64,000 nucleotides of DNA from Sphingomonas sp. Leaf34. GTDB lineage: Bacteria > Pseudomonadota > Alphaproteobacteria > Sphingomonadales > Sphingomonadaceae. The stretch is taken from assembly GCF_001421805.1 (NCBI RefSeq), contig NZ_LMLC01000004.1, positions 1 through 64,000 of the forward strand, written 5' to 3'. The notes below the pieces were generated by a model. That model was not told where the DNA came from. It saw nothing but the letters and a program-made list of their open reading frames with translations, and did not search any database. The stretch's first letter is position 1. Every line of letters starts with the position of its first letter. The position numbers were made by a program, and so were the translations under genes. This document shows, piece by piece, positions 27,203 to 36,063 of the stretch.

Positions 27203-27353
27203 TCCCTCTCCCCGCCGGGGAGAGGGAAGGGGTCCGCGGCTTCTTGGCCGTGGGAAGGGTGAGGGGGAGTGAGGCTCGGGACGGTTGGTCACAATTCCCC
27301 CTCACCCTTCCGTCGCCTACGGCTCCTCCCTCCCCCCGGAGGGGAGAGGGACG
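27203..27353. repeat. Composite inverted repeats after dnaB
   Basis: A perfect hairpin, TCCCTCTCCCC-GCC-GGGGAGAGGGA (27203-27227), is followed by a second arm pair: GGGAAGGGTGAGGGGGA near 27252 against TCCCCCTCACCCTTCC near 27296. A further CCTCCC...GGGGAG stretch runs to 27353. It lies between the convergent dnaB and cysH ends. The form is typical of short intergenic palindromes that recur in sphingomonad genomes and could also end transcription of both genes. Confidence 0.75.
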
Positions 27354-27357
27354 TGGG

Positions 27358-28110
27358 TCAGATCATCGGGTCGTAATCGGTGGGGGCGTGGATGCCGCAT
27401 TCGACCTTGTCGAAGCTGCGCCACCGGCCGGCGCGGGGATCTTCGCCAGGCGCCACCTTCGTCGTGCAGGGCGCGCAGCCGATCGAGAGATAGCCCTGCG
27501 CCTCCAGCGGATGCCGCGGCAGCTCATGCTCGGCGAAATAGGCGTCGAGCTTGGCCTTGTCCCAATCCGCCAGCGGGTTGATCTTCAGCCGACCCTCATC
27601 CTCCTCGAACCGCGGCAGCGCGGTGCGCGTGCCCGACTGGAACCCCTTGCGCCCCGAGATCCACGAATCGAACGGCGCGAGCGCGCGCCGCAGCGGCTCG
27701 ACCTTGCGCAGGTCGCAGCAGCCGTCGGGATCGTAGGACCAACGAAGCCCGGTCTTGTCCTTGATCGCGAGCAACCGCGGATCGGGCCGGAACACGCGCA
27801 GGTCGGTAAAGCCTAGCTTCTCCGCCAGCTCGTCGCGGTACGCCAGCGTCTCGCCGAACATCTTCTGCGTGTTGGTGAAGACCACCGGCACATCGACATC
27901 GACCTGCGCGACCATGTGTAGCAGCACCGCCGATTCGGCGCCGAACGACGACACCGCCGCGATCCGCCCGCGCAACTCGCCCGCGAGCAGTTCGCGCAGC
28001 ATGTCCTGCGCGGACACGCCCTCGAACCGCATTTGCATCGCCTGCGCGTCCGCGCGGGTGAAGGCGGGCGTGACGTCGATCATGTCGAGTATGCGGGCGG
28101 GTTCACCCAT
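27358..28110 (-). CDS. cysH: Adenylylsulfate/phosphoadenylylsulfate reductase
   Basis: The 250-aa protein reduces activated sulfate to sulfite using thioredoxin. It has the PP-loop-type 'IAAVSSFGAESAVLLHMVAQ'. It also has both cysteine pairs 'GCCDLRKVEPL' and 'SIGCAPCTTK', which in this family bind a [4Fe-4S] cluster and mark APS-reducing enzymes rather than the cluster-free PAPS form. 'GRWRSFDKVECGIH' holds the C-terminal active cysteine. The start at 28110 overlaps the DUF934 stop by eight bases; an ATG at 28083 is an alternative. It is the last gene of the SUMT-DUF2849-cysI-DUF934-cysH operon. Confidence 0.94.
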   Translation of the reverse strand: MGEPARILDMIDVTPAFTRADAQAMQMRFEGVSAQDMLRELLAGELRGRIAAVSSFGAESAVLLHMVAQVDVDVPVVFTNTQKMFGETLAYRDELAEKLGFTDLRVFRPDPRLLAIKDKTGLRWSYDPDGCCDLRKVEPLRRALAPFDSWISGRKGFQSGTRTALPRFEEDEGRLKINPLADWDKAKLDAYFAEHELPRHPLEAQGYLSIGCAPCTTKVAPGEDPRAGRWRSFDKVECGIHAPTDYDPMI

Positions 28111-28543
28111 GGCGCAGCTTCCAGATCGGTACCGCGCCGTCCGCGGCCTTCTGATAGGGCGAATCATAGCGTTCGAGGCTGGCGCGCAGCACGTCGATGT
28201 CGATCGGCGCTTGCGGCGCGAAGCTGTCGAACCCGCAACGCCGCATCAGCGGGATCTGGTCGACCAGCACGTCGCCCTGCGCGCGCAATTCGCCGGTATA
28301 GCCCGCCTCGCGCAGAATACGCGCGGACGAATAGCCGCGGCCGTCGCGATAGCCGGGAAAGCTCACCTCGATCAGCGCCAGCTGGTCGATCTGCGGCAAC
28401 AGGGCGCGTGCGTCATCGCCCGCCTCGAGCCGCACAGCGGCCGCGTTGCTCTGGCCGATGAACGAATCGAGCGTCACTGCAGGCTCGTCATGCGGCTCGT
28501 CGTCGCGGAAGCGCAGCAGCGTCTGGTCCGGATACTCAACCAT
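28103..28543 (-). CDS. DUF934 family protein
   Basis: The 146-aa protein contains 'LEAGDDARALLPQIDQLALI' and 'GYSSARILREAGYTGELRA' plus 'AQGDVLVDQIPLMRRCGFDS', the conserved core of DUF934. In proteobacteria this family lies next to sulfite reductase and is presumed to help sulfate assimilation, but its reaction is unknown. It is soluble and overlaps cysI upstream and cysH downstream by eight bases each, so the three are almost certainly translated together. Confidence 0.9.
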   Translation of the reverse strand: MVEYPDQTLLRFRDDEPHDEPAVTLDSFIGQSNAAAVRLEAGDDARALLPQIDQLALIEVSFPGYRDGRGYSSARILREAGYTGELRAQGDVLVDQIPLMRRCGFDSFAPQAPIDIDVLRASLERYDSPYQKAADGAVPIWKLRHG

Positions 28544-30167
28544 AGATCGCCTCCTTGAACGTCTCGAAGCCGACGCGGCGGTAGGTTTCGAGGAACCGCT
28601 CGCCGGGATCGCGCACCTGGAGATAGCGGTCGGTGACGCGTTCGATCGCGTCGACCACGCCGTCCTCGGAGAAGCCGGGACCGGTGATCTTGGCGAGGCT
28701 CACATCCTCCGCGCCCGAACCGCCGAGCGAGAGCTGGTAATTCTCGGTGCCCTTCTTGTCGACGCCGAGGATGCCGATGTGCCCGGCATGATGATGCCCG
28801 CACGCGTTGATGCAGCCGCTGATCTTGAGCTTCAATTCGCCCAGATCGCGCTGGCGATCAAGGCTGCCGAAGCGCGTCGCGATCTTCTGCGCGAGCGGGA
28901 TCGAGCGCGCATTGGCGAGGCTGCAATAATCGAGACCGGGGCAGGCGATGATGTCGCTGATCAGGTCGAGATTGGCCTCGGCCAGACCCGCCTCGTTGAG
29001 CGTCGACCACACCGCGTGCAGATCGGCCATGCGGACGTGCGGCAGGACGATGTTCTGCGCATGCGTGACGCGCAGCTCGTCGAAGCTGTAGCGCGTGCCG
29101 AGATCGGCCATCACGTCGATCTGGTCCGCCGACGCGTCGCCGGGGATGCCGCCGACGGGCTTCAGGCTGATGTTGACGATCGCATAGCCCGGCTGCTTGT
29201 GCGCCTTCACGTTCTGGTCGAGCCAGACCGCGAAGTCGGGATCGCTGCGATCGATCTCGGCGGATGCGTTTTCCTCGAACGCGGGCGCGCCGAAATGGCT
29301 CGTGATCCGCTCGAGCTCGGCGCGTGGCGGATCGAGGCCGAGGCCCTTCACCGCGGCGAATTCCTCCTCGACCTGACGACGATATTCGTCGGGGCCGATC
29401 TCGTGCAGCAGGATCTTGATCCGCGCCTTGTAGATGTTGTCGCGGCGACCGTAGCGATTGTAGACGCGCAGGCACGCCTCGAGATAGCTCATCAGGTCGT
29501 CGGCGGGGACGAAATCGCGGATCTCGTGGCTGATCATCGGCGTGCGGCCCATGCCGCCGCCGACATAGATCTTCGCGCCGAGTTCACCGTCGCGGACGTG
29601 CAGCCCGATGCCGATATCGTGCAGCCGCATCGCCGCGCGATCCTCGTCCGCCGCGATCACGCAGATCTTGAATTTCCGCGGCAGGTAGGTGAATTCGGGG
29701 TGGAAGGTGCTCCACTGACGGATCAGCTCGGCCCAGGGGCGCGGGTCGGCGACCTCGTCCGCAGCGGCGCCGGCGAACTGGTCCGAACTGATGTTGCGGA
29801 TGCAGTTGCCCGACGTCTGGATGGCATGCATCTCGACCGTCGACAGCTCCTGGAGGATGTCCGGGGTCTGGTCGAGCTGGATCCAGTTGAACTGGATGTT
29901 CTGCCGCGTCGTGAAATGCCCATAGCCGCGATCGTACTTGCGCGCGATGTGACCGAGCATCCGCATCTGCCGGCCGTCGAGCGTGCCGTACGGCACCGCG
30001 ACGCGCAGCATGTACGCGTGCAGCTGGAGATACAGGCCGTTCATCAGCCGCAACGGCTTGAACTGGTCCTCGGTCAGCTCGCCCGACAGGCGGCGGCGGA
30101 CCTGATCGCGGAACTCGTCGACGCGCTGGTCGACGATCGCCTGGTCATATTCGTCATATTTATACAT
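28536..30167 (-). CDS. cysI: Sulfite reductase hemoprotein (nitrite/sulfite reductase family)
   Basis: The 543-aa protein reduces sulfite to sulfide with siroheme and a [4Fe-4S] cluster. It has 'GYGHFTTRQNIQFNWIQL' (N-terminal substrate arginines), a second half-repeat, and the cluster cysteines in 'CPGLDYCSLANARS' and 'KISGCINACGHHHAGHIGIL'. Genomic neighbours (SUMT for siroheme, DUF934, APS reductase) favour sulfite over nitrite as substrate. No flavoprotein subunit is nearby, so electrons may come from ferredoxin or a distant reductase. One base separates it from the upstream DUF2849 gene. Confidence 0.94.
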   Translation of the reverse strand: MYKYDEYDQAIVDQRVDEFRDQVRRRLSGELTEDQFKPLRLMNGLYLQLHAYMLRVAVPYGTLDGRQMRMLGHIARKYDRGYGHFTTRQNIQFNWIQLDQTPDILQELSTVEMHAIQTSGNCIRNISSDQFAGAAADEVADPRPWAELIRQWSTFHPEFTYLPRKFKICVIAADEDRAAMRLHDIGIGLHVRDGELGAKIYVGGGMGRTPMISHEIRDFVPADDLMSYLEACLRVYNRYGRRDNIYKARIKILLHEIGPDEYRRQVEEEFAAVKGLGLDPPRAELERITSHFGAPAFEENASAEIDRSDPDFAVWLDQNVKAHKQPGYAIVNISLKPVGGIPGDASADQIDVMADLGTRYSFDELRVTHAQNIVLPHVRMADLHAVWSTLNEAGLAEANLDLISDIIACPGLDYCSLANARSIPLAQKIATRFGSLDRQRDLGELKLKISGCINACGHHHAGHIGILGVDKKGTENYQLSLGGSGAEDVSLAKITGPGFSEDGVVDAIERVTDRYLQVRDPGERFLETYRRVGFETFKEAIYG

Positions 30168-30168
30168 G

Positions 30169-30465
30169 TCAGATTACCCAGCTGCCGGCGTTAGGATCGG
30201 CGGGTTTGAGTGTCAGGTCAGGCCGCATCGTCGGGCCAAGTGCGCGGATACGGTCCTTGATGTGGGCGGGCCGGGGCCCGTCGTCGGTCTGCGTCGCCTC
30301 GATCAGATAGGGGACGTTGACGCGGCGCGCGCCTTCCTCCGCCTGGAGGATCGATTCGTCCGCGACGCCGACGTCGACCGCATCCTCGATATGGCGCGAC
30401 CAGCCTTCGCCGGTCCACCAGATCACGTCGCCGGTGGGAAGGTCGTTTCCGGTCAACAGCTTCAT
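30169..30465 (-). CDS. DUF2849 family protein
   Basis: The 98-aa protein starts 'MKLLTGNDLPTGDVIWWTG' and continues 'EGWSRHIEDAVDV' and 'VPYLIEATQTDDGPRPAHIK', the DUF2849 pattern found just before sulfite reductase in alphaproteobacteria. No catalytic motif is evident. It overlaps the SUMT stop by four bases (ATGA) and ends one base before cysI, so it is built into the sulfur operon. A role in delivering or handling siroheme or electrons is a guess from context. Confidence 0.85.
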   Translation of the reverse strand: MKLLTGNDLPTGDVIWWTGEGWSRHIEDAVDVGVADESILQAEEGARRVNVPYLIEATQTDDGPRPAHIKDRIRALGPTMRPDLTLKPADPNAGSWVI

Positions 30466-31250
30466 GCGGCAGCCTCTGCAATGCGTGCCCAGCGGGCGAG
30501 TTTGTCTTGCGCGTCGGACAGTTCGACGACTTCGCCGACGACGATGATCGCGGGGCTCTTCACGGCTTCGCGCGTCACCATCGCGCCGAGATCGGCCAGC
30601 AAGGTGCGGATCGCGCGGCTGCCCGACAGCGTGCCGCGTTCGAGCACCGCGACGGGCATGTCGGGTGCCACACCATCGGCCATCAGCTTGTCGGCGATGT
30701 CGGTCGCGGTCGCGATGCCCATGTAGATTACCAGCGTGCGCCCCTGGCCGGCAAGCCCCGCCCAATTCTGCTCGGCAAGCCCCTTGCACTGGCCCGCGAC
30801 GAAGCTCACCGCGCTCGAATGATCGCGGTGGGTAAGCGGCAGCATGGCCTCGGCAGCGCAACCGAGCGCAGCCGAGACGCCGGGGATCACCTCGACCGGC
30901 AGCCCCGCCGCGCGCACGGCTTCGACTTCCTCGCCGCCGCGGCCGAACACGAACGGATCGCCGCCCTTCAACCGGATCACGATCGCGCCGGTCTTCACAT
31001 GCGCAATGATCAGCGCATTGATCGCCTCCTGCGGCAGCGTATGCCGCGCGCGCTGCTTGGCGACCGAGATGCGCTGTGCCCCCGGCGGTGCGATGTCGAG
31101 CACACGCGGATCGATCAGGCCGTCATGCACGACGACGTCGGCGGTCTTGAGCGCTTCGACCGCGCGAACGGTGAGCAGACCGGGATCGCCCGGCCCCGCC
31201 CCGACGAGGATGACGCGCCCGCGGGCGGTAGGGTCTAGGAGACTTGCCAT
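30462..31250 (-). CDS. cobA: Uroporphyrinogen-III C-methyltransferase (SUMT)
   Basis: The 262-aa SAM-dependent enzyme makes precorrin-2, precursor of siroheme and cobalamin. Motifs include 'VILVGAGPGDPGLLTVRAVE', 'VVVHDGLIDPRVLDI', 'VIRLKGGDPFVFGRGGEEV' and 'VIPGVSAALGCAAEAMLPLT'. It lacks the CysG dehydrogenase/ferrochelatase domain, so those steps are done elsewhere. The start 'MASLLDPTARGRV' at 31250 was chosen over a longer reading whose 60 extra residues come from an intergenic inverted repeat. As first gene of the sulfur operon its product feeds siroheme to cysI downstream. Confidence 0.94.
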   Translation of the reverse strand: MASLLDPTARGRVILVGAGPGDPGLLTVRAVEALKTADVVVHDGLIDPRVLDIAPPGAQRISVAKQRARHTLPQEAINALIIAHVKTGAIVIRLKGGDPFVFGRGGEEVEAVRAAGLPVEVIPGVSAALGCAAEAMLPLTHRDHSSAVSFVAGQCKGLAEQNWAGLAGQGRTLVIYMGIATATDIADKLMADGVAPDMPVAVLERGTLSGSRAIRTLLADLGAMVTREAVKSPAIIVVGEVVELSDAQDKLARWARIAEAAA

Positions 31251-31363
31251 GGTATCGGAGATGGGCGGCAACGCGCTGCGCTGCAACCGAATGATGCTTT
31301 GGGGGGGGGTAGGAGAGCTTTTGCCGACCGGTTCGATCGGCCTGTCCGGAGCAACGGGCCTAA

Positions 31364-31490
31364 CGATCCTCCCCCGCCAGGGGGAGGTGGCGCGAAGCGA
31401 CGGAGGGGGCGGACATGGAGCAGCGGTCATCGCTTACCTCCCCCTCCGTCTGGCAAGAGCCAGCCACCTCCCCCTGGCGGGGGAGGATCG
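31364..31490. repeat. Long inverted repeat between SUMT and astD genes
   Basis: CGATCCTCCCCCGCCAGGGG from 31364, extending AGGTGGC, is matched by its reverse complement ending at 31490, giving arms of about 29 bases. Inner CTCCGTC-like segments also pair. This is an intergenic palindromic element like those at 27203 and 36064. It lies directly upstream of the sulfur operon, so the operon promoter must be within or beside it. Confidence 0.8.
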
Positions 31491-31497
31491 GCGGCGG

Positions 31498-32910
31498 TCA
31501 CCCGTCCGCCAGGCCGATGCCGATGCTGGCGCGCGCGCTTTCGGATTCGCTGCTGACGACCGGATAGGCGCAGTAGTCCGCCGCGTAATAGGCGCTCGGC
31601 CGGTGGTTGCCCGACCAGCCGATGCCGCCGAACGGCGCACCCGAGGAGGCGCCGTTGGTCGGCTTGTTCCAGTTGACGATGCCCGAGCGGATATTGGCCC
31701 AGAACCGGTCGTAGAGCGCGGGCGTCTGACTAATCAGCGAGGCGGACAAGCCGTAGCGCGTGGCGTTGGCCTCGGCGATCGCGGCGTCGAAATCGTCGAC
31801 GCGCACGACCTGCAGGATCGGCCCGAACAGTTCGACATCGGGCCGGTCGGCGACATCGGTGACGTCGATCAGCGCGGGCTTGAGGAACGGCCGGGCCTCA
31901 ACCGGGCGTTCGAGATGGCGGATCGGGCGTCCGCCGCGCATCAGCAGCGCAAGAAAGCTCTCGGTCAGCTGGTCGGCCACGTCATTGTCGATCACCGGGC
32001 CCATGAACGGCGCCGGGTTGGCGTGCGGTTCGCCGACGATGATCCGGCCGACCATCTTGTCGAGCGTCGCGATGAGCGGCTCGTATAATCTGGTATCGAC
32101 GATCAGCCGTCGGGCGGCGGTGCAGCGCTGGCCTGCGGTGGTGAACGCCGACTGGATGATCAGGATCGCGGCGGTGTGGAGGTCGGGCGTGTCCCACACG
32201 ACGATCGGGTTGTTGCCGCCCATCTCCAGCGCGAGGATCTTCTCGGGCTTGTCCGCGAACGCGCGGTTGAGCGCGAGGCCGGTATGCGCCGAGCCGGTGA
32301 ACAGCAGGCCGTCGATATCGGGGTGGGCGGCGAGCGCCTTGCCTTCGTTCGGGCCGCCGATGACGAGCCGGATGCACTCTGCCGGCACGCCCGCGGCGCG
32401 GAAGCATTCGACCAGGAACGCGCCGACCGCGGGGGTCTTCTCGGATGGCTTGAAGACGACCGCGTTTCCGGCGATGAGTGCTGGCACGATGTGGCCGTTG
32501 GGCAGATGCGCGGGAAAATTATAGGGCCCGAGAACGGCCAGCACGCCGTGCGGCTTGTGGCGAACGGCGATGCGCGAGCCCATCGTCGCCTCGAGCCGTC
32601 GCTGTGCGGTGCGATCGGCATAGGCGCTGACCGAGATGTCGACCTTGGCGATGACGGTCTCGACTTCGCCGCGGGCTTCCCAGATCGGCTTGCCCGTCTC
32701 GCGCGCGATCAGATCGGTAAACGCGTCGTTGCGCTGGCGGACGATGTTGGCGAAGCGCCGCATCGTCTCGATCCGGAAGGCGAGCGGCTTGGACGCCCAG
32801 CTCGACCATCCGGCCCGCGCGCAGGCCACTTCAGCATCGACGTCGCCGATCGGATGGCGCCAGAGAATCGCGCCGGTTGCCGGTTCGTAAGAGATGATCT
32901 CGTCGGACAT
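31498..32910 (-). CDS. astD: Succinylglutamate-semialdehyde dehydrogenase
   Basis: The 470-aa NAD-dependent aldehyde dehydrogenase has 'VLGPYNFPAHLPNGHIVPAL' and 'VFKPSEKTPAVGAFLVECF', the nucleotide-binding 'LLFTGSAHTGLALNRAFA', catalytic Glu in 'ALEMGGNNPIVV' and catalytic Cys in 'TTAGQRCTAARRLIV'. The 'GPYNFPAHLPNGHIVPAL' form and overall pattern match AstD, step four of the arginine succinyltransferase pathway. The other ast genes are not in the window, so only the family is certain and the in vivo substrate is inferred. The start 'MSDEIISYEPAT' at 32910 was chosen; it follows selO by 35 bases. Confidence 0.88.
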   Translation of the reverse strand: MSDEIISYEPATGAILWRHPIGDVDAEVACARAGWSSWASKPLAFRIETMRRFANIVRQRNDAFTDLIARETGKPIWEARGEVETVIAKVDISVSAYADRTAQRRLEATMGSRIAVRHKPHGVLAVLGPYNFPAHLPNGHIVPALIAGNAVVFKPSEKTPAVGAFLVECFRAAGVPAECIRLVIGGPNEGKALAAHPDIDGLLFTGSAHTGLALNRAFADKPEKILALEMGGNNPIVVWDTPDLHTAAILIIQSAFTTAGQRCTAARRLIVDTRLYEPLIATLDKMVGRIIVGEPHANPAPFMGPVIDNDVADQLTESFLALLMRGGRPIRHLERPVEARPFLKPALIDVTDVADRPDVELFGPILQVVRVDDFDAAIAEANATRYGLSASLISQTPALYDRFWANIRSGIVNWNKPTNGASSGAPFGGIGWSGNHRPSAYYAADYCAYPVVSSESESARASIGIGLADG

Positions 32911-32945
32911 GCGCTGCTCTTGCCTCAAATCAGACGTGATTCCAA

Positions 32946-34322
32946 TTATTCGGCGAGCGCTTCGCCCATGGCGCGGATCGCGGCGACTTTTGCGTTCAAC
33001 AGCGTCCAGTCGTCGCGCTCGGCGATCGGGGCCCAGATCGCCTCGACCTCGTCGATAAGCATGCTGCACGGTTCGCCCGACCAATAGGCGTGCGATCGAT
33101 CCTTGCGCGGTTCATAGGACGCCAGCGCCGTGCGGACGTCGGCCCAGGGTTCTCCATAGGTCTCGGGCAGGTCGCCGCCGAACGCGTCGAAGAAGAAGCG
33201 GTCGATGCCGACGCCCGAGGTGCGCAGCGCGCGTTCCGTGGCCTGTACGAGGTCGCGGTCGGTGTCTGGGTCGCGCGGGCGGACGCCGAGCCGCCAGAGG
33301 ATCGCCTGCGTGACTTCGGGTTGGTAGCGCGGGCCGAACTGGTCGAGCGCGGTCACCAAGGGCTCGCTCTCGGCGATCTGGCGGAGCGCGATCGCGAGCT
33401 GCATCACGTCCCAGTGGATCGCCTCGGGCTGACGGCCGAATGCATAAAGCCCCTGATGATCGAAATAGGCCGCGGTGAAGGCGGGATCCCAGGTCGGGGC
33501 GAAGCGCCACGGGCCGTAATCGAAGCTCTCGCCGGTGACATTGATGTTGTCCGAATTGAGCACGCCGTGGACGAATCCCGCCGCCATGTAGCGTGCGGCG
33601 AGACGCGCGGTGCGGCCTACGACGAGGTCGAGCAGGCGTACGGGGTCGTCGCTATCCTCGTCGTACAGGTTGCGCAGCGTGTAGCCGACGAGCGTGCGCA
33701 GGCCGGCCTCGTCGCGCTCATAGGCGAGGCGCTGGAAACTGCCGATGCGGACATGGCTGTGATTGAGGCGGACGAGCACCGCGGAGCGCGTCGGACTGGG
33801 TTCGTCGCCGCGCTGTAGCTCTTCGCCTGTCTCGATCAGCGACAGCGTGCGCGAGGTCGGCACGTTGAGCGCTTCGAGCATCTCGGTCGCGAGAATCTCG
33901 CGCACGCCGCCCTTCAGCGTCAGGCGACCATCGCCGAACCGGCTCCACGGCGTCTGCCCCGATCCCTTGGTGCCGAGATCCATCAGCCGGTCGCGATCGT
34001 CGCGCATCTGCGCAAAGGTGAAGCCGCGCCCGTCGCCGATCTCGGGATTGTACTGGCGGAACTGATGGCCGTGATAGCGCAGCGCGAGCGGCTGCGGGAG
34101 CGTGCGGGGCAACGGCACGAACCGGCCAAAATGGCTGGTCCACGCCTCGTCGCCCAAGGCTTCGAGCCCGATCTGCCGGGCGGCGCGATCGTTGCGGAAG
34201 CGGAGCCGCGTCTCGGGAAAGTCGGCGGGGACGACCGGATCGAAAAACCCCTCTCCCAGCGTCATAAGGCGAGTCTCCGGGCGATAGCGGGCGGAGCGGA
34301 AGGCTTGCGGGTCGATGGGCAT
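32946..34322 (-). CDS. selO: SelO/YdiU protein adenylyltransferase (pseudokinase fold)
   Basis: The 458-aa protein transfers AMP from ATP to Ser/Thr/Tyr of target proteins in the studied family members. Landmarks are 'ALRYHGHQFRQYNPEIGDGR', 'DLGTKGSGQTPWSRFGDGRL', 'TLKGGVREILATEMLEAL' and the metal-binding 'FVHGVLNSDNINVTGESFDY'. It is slightly shorter than E. coli YdiU and ends without a selenocysteine-type extension. The ATG at 34322 lies 37 bases from the divergent hydrolase start. astD follows 35 bases downstream, so the pair is probably one transcript, with no obvious biochemical link. Confidence 0.95.
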   Translation of the reverse strand: MPIDPQAFRSARYRPETRLMTLGEGFFDPVVPADFPETRLRFRNDRAARQIGLEALGDEAWTSHFGRFVPLPRTLPQPLALRYHGHQFRQYNPEIGDGRGFTFAQMRDDRDRLMDLGTKGSGQTPWSRFGDGRLTLKGGVREILATEMLEALNVPTSRTLSLIETGEELQRGDEPSPTRSAVLVRLNHSHVRIGSFQRLAYERDEAGLRTLVGYTLRNLYDEDSDDPVRLLDLVVGRTARLAARYMAAGFVHGVLNSDNINVTGESFDYGPWRFAPTWDPAFTAAYFDHQGLYAFGRQPEAIHWDVMQLAIALRQIAESEPLVTALDQFGPRYQPEVTQAILWRLGVRPRDPDTDRDLVQATERALRTSGVGIDRFFFDAFGGDLPETYGEPWADVRTALASYEPRKDRSHAYWSGEPCSMLIDEVEAIWAPIAERDDWTLLNAKVAAIRAMGEALAE

Positions 34323-34359
34323 GCGGCGATATGGTGGCCGCTACCCGAAGGACGCAACC

Positions 34360-35241
34360 ATGGCCGCTTACGAAAACCTCTATTGGTGGTCCAATGACGG
34401 GCTGAGATTGCACGCGCGGGACTATCCGGGTGGCGAACAAGGCCAGCCGCCGATCCTGTGCATGGCCGGGCTGACGCGGAACGCGCGCGATTTCGATGCG
34501 CTGGCGGCGCGGCTGGCGGGGCGGTGGCGGCTGATCGCGGTCGATTTCCGCGGCCGCGGCGAAAGCGCCTATGCGAAGGATCCGATGTCCTATGTCCCGC
34601 TGACCTATGTCCAGGACGTCGAGGCGCTGCTGACCGAGCAGAGGGTGGATCGCTATGTTGCGTTCGGCACGTCGCTCGGCGGGATCGTCGCGATGCTGAT
34701 GGCGGGGCCGTCGCGCGGGCGGATGGTGGCGGCGCTGCTCAACGATGTCGGGCCGGAGGTCGACGCGCAGGGCCTGTCGCGGATCCGGGGGTATGTCGGC
34801 AAGGCGAGCGTCTTCCCGACCTGGATGCACGCCGCACGCTGCGTCGCGGAGAATAACGGCGACGTCTATCCCGACTGGCAGATCGAGGACTGGCTGGCGA
34901 TGGCCAAGCGTCTGTACCGGCTGAACAGTTCGGGGCGGATCGTGCTCGATTACGACCTGAAGATCGCCGAGCCGTTCCGCGTGCCGGGCAACGAAGCGGG
35001 GCCGGACATGTGGCAGGCGCTCGCGTCGCTGCGGGACGTACCGACGCTGATCGTGCGCGGCGGGCGATCGGACCTGTTGTCGGCGGCGACGGCGGAGCGG
35101 ATGGTGGCATCGCTCGACCGGGCGGAACTGGTGACGGTGCCGGGCGTCGGCCATGCCCCCATGCTGACCGAGACGATCGTGCAGGCTCCGATCGACCGGT
35201 TGCTGGTGCGCACGCTTGAGGGGGCGCCGCTCCGCGCCTAA
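34360..35241 (+). CDS. Alpha/beta-hydrolase
   Basis: The 293-aa cytoplasmic protein has an alpha/beta-hydrolase fold: oxyanion region 'ILCMAGLTRNARDFDALAA', 'LIAVDFRGRGESAY', nucleophile Ser in 'YVAFGTSLGGIVAMLMA', acid in 'TLIVRGGRSDLLS' and His in 'VPGVGHAPMLTE'. All triad residues are present, so it should be active; the substrate (ester, epoxide or lactone) cannot be told. ATG 34360 begins 'MAAYENLYWWSNDG', preferred over a reading from 34315 that overlaps the divergent selO start. An SDR gene follows after 44 bases. Confidence 0.9.
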   Translation: MAAYENLYWWSNDGLRLHARDYPGGEQGQPPILCMAGLTRNARDFDALAARLAGRWRLIAVDFRGRGESAYAKDPMSYVPLTYVQDVEALLTEQRVDRYVAFGTSLGGIVAMLMAGPSRGRMVAALLNDVGPEVDAQGLSRIRGYVGKASVFPTWMHAARCVAENNGDVYPDWQIEDWLAMAKRLYRLNSSGRIVLDYDLKIAEPFRVPGNEAGPDMWQALASLRDVPTLIVRGGRSDLLSAATAERMVASLDRAELVTVPGVGHAPMLTETIVQAPIDRLLVRTLEGAPLRA

Positions 35242-35285
35242 GCCCGCCGGATGCGACGCACTCCGCTGATGCACCGGGATATTTA

Positions 35286-36044
35286 ATGACCGACCAAGCC
35301 GATCTTCATACCAATGCCCGTCCCCTGAAGGGTCGCCGGGCGATCATCACCGGGGGGACGACCGGGATCGGGCGGGCGATCGCGGTGATGCTCGCGGGGC
35401 AGGGGGTCAGCGTCTATATCTGCGGCCACGATGTGGGCCATCTGGAGGACGCGCTGGCGCAGATCCGGGCGGTCGGCACGGGCGACGGCATGGTCACCGA
35501 ACTGGGCGACCCCGACAAGGTGCGCGCCTTCTTCGATGCGGGCGAGGCCTATCTTGGCGGGTTCGACATCACCGTGATCAATGCGGCGGTGGCCGCGGGC
35601 GGGCTGACGCAGATGGACGAGGACGCGCTGCGGTATGCGATCGCGGTCAATTTCACCGCCTATCTGCTCAGCGCACACCACGCCGCGCACCGGATGACGC
35701 CGATCGGCGACATGGTCCTGATCGGCTCGCTCAGCGCGCACATCCTCGGGCCGAGCTCGACCGTCTATGCCGGCATCAAGTCGGGCATCGCCGGCTTTTC
35801 GGAGGCGTTGCGACGCGAGCTGGGGCCCAAGGGCATCCGCGTGTCGCTGGTCGAGCCGGGCAAGGTCGGCTCGAACATGCAATATCCGGACGTGCCCGAC
35901 GAGAAGCAGCGCGCGATGATCGCGGCGGAGCAGATGCTGCGCGGCGAGGATATCGCCGCGGGCGTCGAGTTCCTGCTGACGCAGCCGACCCGGAGTGTGA
36001 TCCAGCAGATCGTCATCGTCCCGCGGGCGTTGGAGGGGGAATAA
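35286..36044 (+). CDS. Short-chain dehydrogenase/reductase
   Basis: The 252-aa protein has a Rossmann fold with cofactor motif 'AIITGGTTGIGRAIAVMLAG', 'NAAVAAGG' and catalytic Ser/Tyr/Lys in 'LIGSLSAHILG' and 'VYAGIKSGIAGF'. It is the classical SDR length. The residue after the second beta strand ('YICGHD') does not clearly favour NAD or NADP. Substrate unknown. It follows the alpha/beta hydrolase on the same strand by 44 bases and may share its transcript. Confidence 0.92.
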   Translation: MTDQADLHTNARPLKGRRAIITGGTTGIGRAIAVMLAGQGVSVYICGHDVGHLEDALAQIRAVGTGDGMVTELGDPDKVRAFFDAGEAYLGGFDITVINAAVAAGGLTQMDEDALRYAIAVNFTAYLLSAHHAAHRMTPIGDMVLIGSLSAHILGPSSTVYAGIKSGIAGFSEALRRELGPKGIRVSLVEPGKVGSNMQYPDVPDEKQRAMIAAEQMLRGEDIAAGVEFLLTQPTRSVIQQIVIVPRALEGE

Positions 36045-36063
36045 CGCCTTCGTTCACCCCCTC

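Noticed and set aside
31251..31497. Sulfur-related riboswitch upstream of the SUMT operon
   Set aside because: The visible structure is a long inverted repeat of the mobile-palindrome kind; no SAM-riboswitch core could be recognised.
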